A DNA stretch of 5,769 bases, taken from positions 1 to 5,769 of the forward strand of contig JABFVP010000544.1 of assembly GCA_013362725.1 (NCBI GenBank), read 5' to 3'. The notes below the pieces were generated by a model, which made no database searches, had not been told where the DNA came from, and saw only the letters and a program-made list of their open reading frames with translations. This document shows, in pieces, positions 1 through 4,316 of this stretch. Position numbers and translations under genes: made by a program. Every line of letters begins with the position of its first letter. Position 1 is the first letter of the stretch. The stretch is from Cupriavidus sp. (GTDB lineage Bacteria > Pseudomonadota > Gammaproteobacteria > Burkholderiales > Burkholderiaceae).

Positions 1-214
1 CGTGCCGCACGCGGAGTTCGGCGAGGCGGTGGTGGCGGTGGTGGGGCGCAAGCCCGGGGCCGACATCGACGAGGGCGCGCTGATCGGCACGCTCAAGGGC
101 CGCATCGCCAATTTCAAGGTGCCCAAGCGCGTGCACGTGGTGGACGAGCTGCCGCGTAACACCATGGGAAAGGTGCAGAAGAACGTGCTGCGGGAGAAGT
201 TTGCGGGGCTGTGA
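1..214 (+). CDS. Acyl-CoA synthetase, C-terminal fragment (malonyl-CoA synthetase-like)
   Basis: This is the 3' end of a gene that begins left of the window; base 1 is the last base of a split codon and the reading frame ends at TGA 212-214. The visible 70 residues are the mobile C-terminal domain of the adenylate-forming (ANL) superfamily, which makes acyl-AMP from a carboxylic acid and ATP and then transfers the acyl group to CoA. The segment FKVPKRVHVVDELPRN followed by TMGKVQKNVLRE is the classic end of this domain. Lys57 of the fragment (in MGKVQK) sits where the catalytic A10 lysine is expected. The wording NTMGKVQKNVLRE is what I recall for malonyl-CoA synthetases (MatB/ACSF3 type), so malonate activation is my preferred substrate, but the substrate-binding domain is outside the window. 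The gene is convergent with the SIMPL gene at 388-1086, with a palindromic element between them that may end transcription from both sides. Confidence 0.85.
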   Translation, partial: VPHAEFGEAVVAVVGRKPGADIDEGALIGTLKGRIANFKVPKRVHVVDELPRNTMGKVQKNVLREKFAGL

Positions 215-240
215 GCGACCGCGGAAGGCTGGGGTTTGCT

Positions 241-358
241 CCCCTCTCCCGCCTGCGGGAGAGGGGCCGGGGGAGAGGGCAGGCGGTGGCATACCACCGG
301 GAGTATTTCATTGATACTCCGGCCCTCTCCCCAACCCTCTCCCGCAAGCGGGAGAGGG
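241..358. repeat. REPIN-like pair of inverted palindromic repeats
   Basis: The element fills the gap between two convergent genes. The left unit is a perfect 12-bp hairpin (241-252 with 255-266, two central bases) followed by an 11-base arm at 270-280. The right unit is the reverse complement of the left in design: an 11-base arm at 322-332 that pairs exactly with 270-280, then an 11-bp hairpin (335-345 with 348-358, centre AA). Between the units, GGAGTAT (300-306) pairs with ATACTCC (314-320) around a 7-base loop. The whole can therefore fold as a long stem topped by a small hairpin and flanked by two short hairpins. Two inverted REP units with a spacer is the architecture called a REPIN, usually spread in genomes by a RAYT transposase; none is visible here. 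CCCTCTCCCGC-type hairpins are, as I recall, common between genes in Burkholderiales and xanthomonads. It could act as a two-way terminator or mRNA stabiliser. Confidence 0.8.
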
Positions 359-387
359 AGCGCGCCGCCGGCGGTCAAGCTCCCTTC

Positions 388-1086
388 TTACTTCAGCATC
401 TGCACCGACCCGTTCACCGACACCGTGACCTGGGTCTTGCCGCCTTCGACCGGCACCGGTACCGCGGCGTCGGCCATCATGGCCTTGGCGGCGCCGTACA
501 TGCGCGGCACCGGCGGCACCATGCCGGTCTCGTTCACGTTGACTTCACGGATGGTGTAGCTGTTGTAGCCGAACAGCCTGGTGGTGGCCTGCGCCTTGTT
601 GCGGAACGATGCGATGGCCTGCTCGGCGAGCTTGGCTTCGGCGGCCTCGCGCGCTTCGCGCGACAGCGAGAAGGCGATGTTCTGCACCTGCATCTGGCTG
701 GCCAGCTCGCCCGCAAGTTTGGACACCGCCGTGAAATCGCGGGATTTCAGGATGACCTCGGAGCGTACGCGCCAGGTGCTGATGCGGCCGTTGCGGTCGG
801 TGCTGGGGTGAATGGTGAAGCCGCCGGATTCGGCGGTCACGCCCTGCACGCGGCGCGCCTGCGTGATGACGGTCTGGGTCCGGGTCGACAGGGCCGAGGA
901 AATTGCCGACGGTTCGGCGCCTTCCTGCTCAGCGGCCAGCGTCAGGTGCACGATATCGGTCGGCACTTCGGTGACGGCCTGCGCGGTCAGCGACAGCACG
1001 CCCGACGGCGTTTCGGTGGGACCGCCGTGGGCCGAGGCGACGATGGCGGTGGTGCCGAGCAGGGTGGCGGCGAGCCATTGTTTCAT
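388..1086 (-). CDS. SIMPL (DUF541) domain secreted protein
   Basis: The product has 232 residues. It begins with a signal peptide (MKQWLAATLLGTTAIVASA, cleavage likely after Ala19), so it should be periplasmic or outer-membrane associated. The rest is one SIMPL domain (about residues 28-228): an early strand in LSLTAQAVTEVPTDIVHLTL, the central GGFTIHPSTDRNGRISTWRVRSEVILKSRD, where SIMPL proteins carry a Y/W-R-ar-S segment, and a C-terminal strand TQVTVSVNGSVQ. Family members include the E. coli protein YggE, linked to oxidative stress, and eukaryotic SIMPL; the biochemical role is unresolved, so none is given here. The ATG at 1084-1086 has a Shine-Dalgarno GGGAG (1093-1097) six bases upstream. 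The gene follows the TauE/SafE-type gene on the same strand after a 132-bp gap. I see no convincing promoter in that gap, only a weak 5-bp hairpin at 1179-1192, so it could be either the third gene of an operon or separately transcribed. Confidence 0.88.
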   Translation of the reverse strand: MKQWLAATLLGTTAIVASAHGGPTETPSGVLSLTAQAVTEVPTDIVHLTLAAEQEGAEPSAISSALSTRTQTVITQARRVQGVTAESGGFTIHPSTDRNGRISTWRVRSEVILKSRDFTAVSKLAGELASQMQVQNIAFSLSREAREAAEAKLAEQAIASFRNKAQATTRLFGYNSYTIREVNVNETGMVPPVPRMYGAAKAMMADAAVPVPVEGGKTQVTVSVNGSVQMLK

Positions 1087-1218
1087 GTGGTTCTCCCAAT
1101 CAAACGTAATGGCTGTCAGACGTGGCCGCAGGGGCGTTCGTTCCGCGACATTGCAAACGATTGTTGCGATGGCGCCGCGCGAGTAGTCTCGCTTCCCCCG
1201 TGCGGGTGACGCCGATCG

Positions 1219-2043
1219 TCAGAACGCCTGCCAGGCCTTCCACAACATATATGTGGCCAGGCACAGCAGCAGCACCGCGAAGACCTTGCGCAACTGCCCC
1301 ACGTCCATGCGGTGCGCGGTGCGCGCGCCCAGCGGCGCGGTCAGTACGCTGGCCGCGGCGATCACCAGCAGCGCGGGCAGGTAGAGATAGCCGAGCGAGG
1401 CCGCCGGCAGTCCGGGCGCGTGCCAGCCGCTCCAGATATAGCCCGCCACGCTGGCCGCGGCGATCGGGAAGCCGAGCGCGGCCGAAGTCGCCACCGCGTT
1501 GTGAATCGGCACATTGCACCAGCTCATGAACGGCACCGAGACAAAGGCGCCGCCCGCGCCCACCAGGCTGGACAGGAAGCCGATCACGCCGCCGGCGCTG
1601 GCCATGCCGGCAAAGCCCGGCAGCTGGCGTCCCGGCTTGGGCCTGCGGTTGCGCAGCATCTGCAGCGCCGAGAAGCCGACGAAGCCCGCAAACGCCAGCG
1701 ACAGCCAGCTGGTCTTCAGCGCCGCGAACACCTTGCCGCCGCCGACCATGCCGCCGATCACGATGCCGGGCGCCAGCGCCAGCACGATCGGCCAGCGCAC
1801 CGCGCCGCGCTTGTGGTGCGCGCGCACCGACGAGAGCGAGGTGAACAGGATGGTGCCCATCGAGGTGGCGATCGCCATATGGACGATGGCTTCGCCGGCA
1901 AAGCCCAGGCTGGTGAACAGCAGCGTCAGGAACGGCACCATCATCATGCCGCCGCCGACGCCGAGCAGGCCGGCGCAGAAGCCGGTGAAGGCGCCCAGCG
2001 CGAGCAGGGCGGGGATCAGCACCGGCAGGTTGTCGAACGGCAT
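1219..2043 (-). CDS. TauE/SafE (DUF81) family membrane transporter
   Basis: The 274-residue product is almost entirely hydrophobic, with about eight predicted membrane segments, as is normal for this family of inner-membrane anion exporters. Characterised members move sulfite, sulfoacetate or related organosulfur anions; the substrate here cannot be read from sequence. The internal duplication typical of the family is visible. The first half has GLLGVGGGMMMVPFL (residues 25-39), and the second half repeats it as SSLVGAGGAFVSVPF (158-172). The conserved loop AIATSMGTILFTSLSSVRAHHKRGAV (residues 57-82, quoted in part: TSLSSVRAHHKRG) is also present. ATG 2041-2043 is the first plausible start, giving a normal N-terminal helix, but there is no clear Shine-Dalgarno before it, so translation may depend on coupling or be weak. 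The EVE gene ends 49 bp upstream on the same strand, so the two are probably co-transcribed, with the SIMPL gene downstream. No sulfur-metabolism genes are visible to point to a substrate. Confidence 0.9.
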   Translation of the reverse strand: MPFDNLPVLIPALLALGAFTGFCAGLLGVGGGMMMVPFLTLLFTSLGFAGEAIVHMAIATSMGTILFTSLSSVRAHHKRGAVRWPIVLALAPGIVIGGMVGGGKVFAALKTSWLSLAFAGFVGFSALQMLRNRRPKPGRQLPGFAGMASAGGVIGFLSSLVGAGGAFVSVPFMSWCNVPIHNAVATSAALGFPIAAASVAGYIWSGWHAPGLPAASLGYLYLPALLVIAAASVLTAPLGARTAHRMDVGQLRKVFAVLLLCLATYMLWKAWQAF

Positions 2044-2092
2044 CGTGTCGGCAAGTCGTTGTTATTGTCGTCAGCCTTGAGCGCCCGGCCGG

Positions 2093-2575
<483 letters not shown>

Positions 2576-2633
2576 GGCGCTGCTCAGGAAAGGAAGGCCC
2601 GCGCGCGAAAACACAGGCAAGCATGCAGGCAAG

Positions 2634-2668
2634 AAAAAAGGCGATGGTTCAGAAAACCACCGCCTTTT
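2634..2668 (-). terminator. Intrinsic terminator of ssrS
   Basis: Read on the minus strand this is a 14-bp stem (2655-2668 pairing with 2636-2649, loop 2650-2654) with a single G-U pair, running directly into a six-U tract (2634-2639). On the plus strand the same position is an A-C mismatch and the tail is shorter, so the element is built for minus-strand transcripts. It sits just after the closing stem of the 6S RNA and just before the EVE gene, so it should define the 3' end of the 6S precursor. Any readthrough would feed the EVE gene. Confidence 0.85.
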
Positions 2669-2673
2669 AGGGG

Positions 2674-2887
2674 GTCCCCGCCTCGGCCGCTGGGTCGGCA
2701 TCCTGAACCCAAGTGAGGTTCAGAGTGGCTGCGGAAGTCGCATTTCGGGTACATCATCCACTCAGGGAGTCCAGGCCAGGCCCGGACTATGAATGCGACG
2801 ACGCGCTCGCCCACGCGACATAATCCCGCACCATGCAATGCATATCGGTTCAAGGAGTTTATGACCCTCACGAACCAGGCAGGGAAA
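2674..2887 (-). ncRNA. ssrS: 6S RNA
   Basis: 6S RNA binds sigma70-RNA polymerase by imitating an open promoter and represses transcription in stationary phase. No protein is encoded here. The minus strand folds as one long irregular hairpin with a central bubble. The closing stem pairs 2864-2880 with about 2680-2695 (GAGGGUC with GACCC, GCCU with AGGC). The bubble's 5' side carries UUGAACCGAUAU (2842-2853), matching the E. coli CUGAGCCGAUAU signature around the product-RNA start. The upper stem pairs GUGCGG with CCGCA, GUCGC with GCGAC, CGUCGUC with GAUGAUG and CAUUCA with UGAGUG, ending in AGUCC/GGACU. On the bubble's 3' side is a small hairpin CUGAACC...GGGUUCAG, comparable to the E. coli UUGAACCAAGGGUUCAA. 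Location downstream of zapA matches the zapA-ssrS linkage known in E. coli, though here zapA is upstream. Exact ends are estimated from pairing. About 200 nt is near the usual 180-200. Confidence 0.88.
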
Positions 2888-2938
2888 CTGTCAAACGTCT
2901 GACTGTCCACGTGGCGGATGTCAGACGTTTGCCGTTTC
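2884..2938. repeat. Long interrupted inverted repeat upstream of ssrS
   Basis: A perfect 12-bp inverted repeat (CAAACGTCTGAC at 2892-2903, its reverse complement at 2920-2931) surrounds a 16-base centre that itself contains the 8-bp palindrome CCACGTGG (2907-2914). After a 2-3 base break the symmetry resumes with GAAAC at 2884-2888 and GTTTC at 2934-2938. It lies where the proximal ssrS promoter should be and touches the estimated 5' end of 6S RNA. It could be an operator for a dimeric regulator, a terminator for upstream zapA transcripts (weak, since only short U runs follow) or both. No good -10 box is evident inside it. Confidence 0.7.
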
Positions 2939-2954
2939 GAACTAGGATGGGATG

Positions 2955-2984
2955 AAAACGGCGGCCAGGCGCGATAACCTGGCC
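2955..2984 (-). terminator. Probable terminator downstream of zapA
   Basis: On the minus strand GGCCAGG (2984-2978) pairs perfectly with CCUGGCC (2969-2963) around an 8-base loop. Four bases later comes UUUU (2958-2955). The stem is GC-rich and stable, but the short, offset U run makes this an imperfect intrinsic terminator. It would end either zapA transcripts, about 140 nt after the zapA stop, or the short transcript predicted to start near 3019. Confidence 0.5.
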
Positions 2985-3019
2985 TGTCAGCTGCACTTCT
3001 GTGGTGCCTCGTGCAGTCT
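2955..3019 (-). ncRNA. Candidate small RNA between zapA and ssrS
   Basis: A transcript begun from the promoter at 3026-3054 would start near A3019 and, if stopped by the hairpin at 2963-2984, would be about 65 nt long. It would contain two stem-loops: CUGCAC/GUGCAG (3016-3011 with 2996-2991, 14-base loop), a short linker, then the GC-rich terminator hairpin. I do not recognise it as a known RNA family. The alternative is that the promoter is a distal ssrS promoter, comparable to the second upstream promoter of E. coli ssrS, and that the hairpin is read through. Confidence 0.3.
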
Positions 3020-3025
3020 GGCTAC

Positions 3026-3054
3026 ACTATACACCGCGTTGCAGGGCATACCAA
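3026..3054 (-). promoter_or_regulatory. Sigma70-like promoter between zapA and ssrS
   Basis: On the minus strand there is a -35 TTGGTA (3054-3049, 4 of 6 consensus), an exact 17-base spacer and a -10 TATAGT (3031-3026, 5 of 6). The predicted start is near 3019. It lies outside coding sequence, after the zapA stop, and points toward ssrS. It would drive a short RNA or an extended 6S precursor. Assigned by eye only. Confidence 0.5.
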
Positions 3055-3125
3055 GTGCGCTTGCGCGTGTCGTTACATTTTGCGCGGCAGCGCGGCATCC
3101 GCAGCACATCCCACCATTGCCGCTG

Positions 3126-3458
3126 TCAGCCGCGCGTACCGGTGCCCACGTGGGCATATTGCCGCAGCGCTTCGTCGGCGCGGTCGTTCAGTTCGCGGAT
3201 GCGTGCGCGAATGGCGTCCACGGGGATCGCGCCCTCGGCCTGCTGCTTGCGCTGCAGCGACAGCAGGTCCGAAGCGATGCTGATCGCGGCCATCACCGCC
3301 ACGCGCTCAACGCCCTTGGCCGCGCTGCCGCTGCGCAGCTTGTTCATCTGCGTGTCGACCAGGGCCACGGCCTCGAGCAGCGCCGCCTCGTTCTCGGGCG
3401 CGATGGCAAAGCGGTAGGCCTGGCCGGCGATATTGACTTCGACTTGCTTGTTGCTCAT
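3126..3458 (-). CDS. zapA: Cell division protein ZapA
   Basis: The 110-residue product matches ZapA, the small cytoplasmic protein that binds FtsZ and cross-links protofilaments to stabilise the Z-ring. The N-terminal globular part shows the family pattern: VEVNIAGQAYRFAIAPENEAALLEAV (residues 6-31, quoted in part: IAGQAYRFAI), then the helix VDTQMNKLRSG and the conserved VERVAVMAAISIASDLL (50-66). The C-terminal part (about 65-100) is a charged helix expected to form the dimer/tetramer coiled coil. Length is normal. ATG 3456-3458 overlaps the stop of the upstream ZapB-like gene as ATGA, and a good GGAGA lies seven bases before it, so the two genes are a translationally coupled pair. Transcription should come from the promoter at 3798-3825. 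Downstream are the 2955-2984 hairpin and ssrS. Confidence 0.93.
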   Translation of the reverse strand: MSNKQVEVNIAGQAYRFAIAPENEAALLEAVALVDTQMNKLRSGSAAKGVERVAVMAAISIASDLLSLQRKQQAEGAIPVDAIRARIRELNDRADEALRQYAHVGTGTRG

Positions 3459-3760
3459 GCGTGTTCTCCGGGGGCCTTGTGCGCCTCGGCCTCTTCGCCG
3501 AGCAGGTCGAGCTGGCGCGTGTCACTGGCCGTGGGCAGCTTGTCGAGGATGGACTGGATGCGCAGCTGCGCTTCCTCGATCTTGATATTGAGCAGTTCGC
3601 GGTCGGCGGCCATGGCCTCGCGCTCGCCGCGCAACTGCGCGGCTTCGCCCTCCAGCCGCGCGATCTCGTCGCGCAGCCGCTGGTTCTCCGCCGCCAGGGT
3701 GTCCGCATGGTGCAGCACGCGCCCGATCTTGGCGGCCAGTTGTTCGAGTTCGGTGAGCAT
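3455..3760 (-). CDS. ZapB-like coiled-coil protein (TIGR02449-type)
   Basis: From ATG 3758-3760 the product has 101 residues, starting MLTELEQLAAKIGRVLHHADTLAAENQRLRDEIARLEGEAAQLRGE, a long amphipathic helix with heptad spacing of Leu, Ala and Ile that predicts a coiled coil over roughly the first 75 residues. The tail (TRQLDLLGEEAEAHKAPGEHA, from about residue 81) is acidic and likely disordered. It resembles the short TIGR02449/ZapB-like proteins often encoded just before zapA; by analogy with E. coli ZapB it may bridge ZapA to other division factors, but similarity in coiled coils is weak evidence. A second in-frame ATG at 3770-3772 would add MTGP. I prefer 3760 because an AGG lies close upstream and the Leu-rich helix starts there, but 3772 also fits the predicted promoter. 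A still farther ATG at 3880 would run through that promoter and is rejected. The stop overlaps zapA by four bases. Confidence 0.82.
   Translation of the reverse strand: MLTELEQLAAKIGRVLHHADTLAAENQRLRDEIARLEGEAAQLRGEREAMAADRELLNIKIEEAQLRIQSILDKLPTASDTRQLDLLGEEAEAHKAPGEHA
3465..3469 (-). promoter_or_regulatory. Ribosome binding site of zapA
   Basis: GGAGA on the minus strand, six bases before the zapA ATG and inside the last codons of the ZapB-like gene. It fixes the zapA start and allows re-initiation at the ATGA overlap. Confidence 0.75.
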
Positions 3761-3797
3761 AGGGCCTGTCATGATGGGAGTAGTGTCAGGTATCGCG

Positions 3798-3825
3798 ATT
3801 CTAGCCGATGCGCCGGCATGCACAA
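3798..3825 (-). promoter_or_regulatory. Promoter of the zapB-like/zapA operon
   Basis: On the minus strand a -10 TAGAAT (3803-3798, 5 of 6 consensus) is preceded by a 16-base spacer and a weak -35 TTGTGC (3825-3820, 3 of 6). The start would be near 3791, leaving a leader of about 19-31 nt. It is the only good -10 box upstream of the gene and is divergent from the B12 receptor promoter. Confidence 0.55.
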
Positions 3826-3925
3826 TGCGGAGGAAAGGTTTGTGACCGGCGGCCCGCATGGAAGTTGCAGGCTTCTGCACCTAAAACGCCGCCAGAGTTG
3901 TGACAAAACACTACTGGCAGCCGCG

Positions 3926-3954
3926 TTGACGCGGGGGACGAAACGCCATAGACT
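3926..3954 (+). promoter_or_regulatory. Promoter of the B12 riboswitch and receptor
   Basis: TTGACG (3926-3931, 5 of 6 of the -35 consensus), an exact 17-base spacer and TAGACT (3949-3954, 4 of 6 of the -10). The predicted start near 3961 is only a few bases before the first paired element of the riboswitch, which is where it should be. Between this promoter and the divergent one at 3798-3825 (3826-3925) I see no further clear site. Confidence 0.65.
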
Positions 3955-3964
3955 CGCGCACGTT

Positions 3965-4228
3965 CCAGGTGCTCGCCCTTTTCGTCCCTGGCGAAAGGGC
4001 AGTTCAACGGGAAACAGGGAGCCGGGCCGGCCGCGCGCCGGACAGGCCAACCTGTGCTGCCCCCGCAACGGTAAGCGACCGCGGTGCACACGTGCCAGCC
4101 ACATCGCTGGCAAGGCCCGATCCGTCATCGGATGCCAGGCCACATGCCCGCAGGACCGGCCACACGCCACTGAACCGCAGGTTCGGGAAGGCGCCGGTTC
4201 CGTGTCGCCAGCCCGGATACCGGCCTGA
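3965..4228 (+). promoter_or_regulatory. Cobalamin (B12) riboswitch
   Basis: The leader carries the conserved blocks of the cobalamin riboswitch (Rfam RF00174 class) in order. A P2-like start at 3966-3972 (CAGGTGC) leads into a hairpin CGCCCTTTTCG...CGAAAGGGC. Next come CAACGGGAAACAGGGAGCC (4005-4023), then GCTGCCCCCGCAACGGTAAG (4056-4075), the family's most recognisable string. After that are a TCGCTGG/CATCGGATGCCAG peripheral arm (about 4104-4139) and GCCACTG...CGGGAAGGC (4166-4192). The B12 box AGCCCGGATACCGGCCTG (4210-4227) closes the domain. It binds cobalamin in the nascent mRNA and is expected to reduce expression of the downstream receptor when B12 is abundant. The extra peripheral arm suggests the large, adenosylcobalamin-preferring class, but ligand choice is an inference. 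It is followed by an expression platform and a btuB-like gene, the standard context. Confidence 0.95.
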
Positions 4229-4230
4229 AC

Positions 4231-4300
4231 GCGGGCTGCCGCCCATGCGTGGCACGCCTCATCGCCATATGGCCCGCGGGGGAACGGGCCCGGCCGTTCC
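4231..4300 (+). promoter_or_regulatory. Riboswitch expression platform
   Basis: This stretch offers mutually exclusive pairings. GGGC (4233-4236) can pair locally with GCCC (4241-4244), or the wider GCGGGC (4231-4236) can pair with GCCCGC (4272-4277) and enclose 4237-4271. A second hairpin, GGAACGG (4281-4287) with CCGTTCC (4294-4300), ends 16 bases before the receptor ATG and is not followed by a U tract. Control at translation initiation or by Rho therefore seems likelier than an intrinsic terminator. The G-rich run 4278-4288 lies too far from the ATG to be its ribosome binding site. Confidence 0.45.
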
Positions 4301-4316
4301 TATCCAGTCCTGCATC

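Noticed and set aside
1179..1192. A small hairpin (GCGAG/CTCGC) between the TauE/SafE and SIMPL genes.
   Set aside because: The stem is only 5 bp with no U tract, so it is not supportable as a terminator.
211..1209. A 332-codon open frame on the plus strand.
   Set aside because: It passes through the palindromic repeat and then runs antisense to the SIMPL gene; the repeat part translates into a simple Arg/Glu/Gly pattern.
1087..1218. Possible promoter for the SIMPL gene in the 132-bp gap.
   Set aside because: TTGCAA- and CTGACA-like words occur, but none has a -10 box at 16-18 bases.
2576..2701. N-terminal extension of the EVE protein to the ATG at 2701.
   Set aside because: It would place coding sequence across the ssrS terminator and into the 6S RNA, and the added residues (Pro/Arg/Phe-rich) match nothing in EVE proteins.
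2889..2894. A perfect TTGACA on the minus strand next to ssrS.
   Set aside because: At 16-18 bases downstream there is only GTGAGG-like sequence, not a -10 box, and a start there would fall inside the closing stem of 6S RNA. It arises from the edge of the inverted repeat.
2952..3845. A 297-codon open frame on the plus strand.
   Set aside because: It is antisense to zapA and the ZapB-like gene and crosses their promoter; composition is low-complexity and no domain is seen.
3761..3880. N-terminal extension of the ZapB-like protein to the ATG at 3880.
   Set aside because: The extension covers the likely promoter (3798-3825) and has no coiled-coil character.
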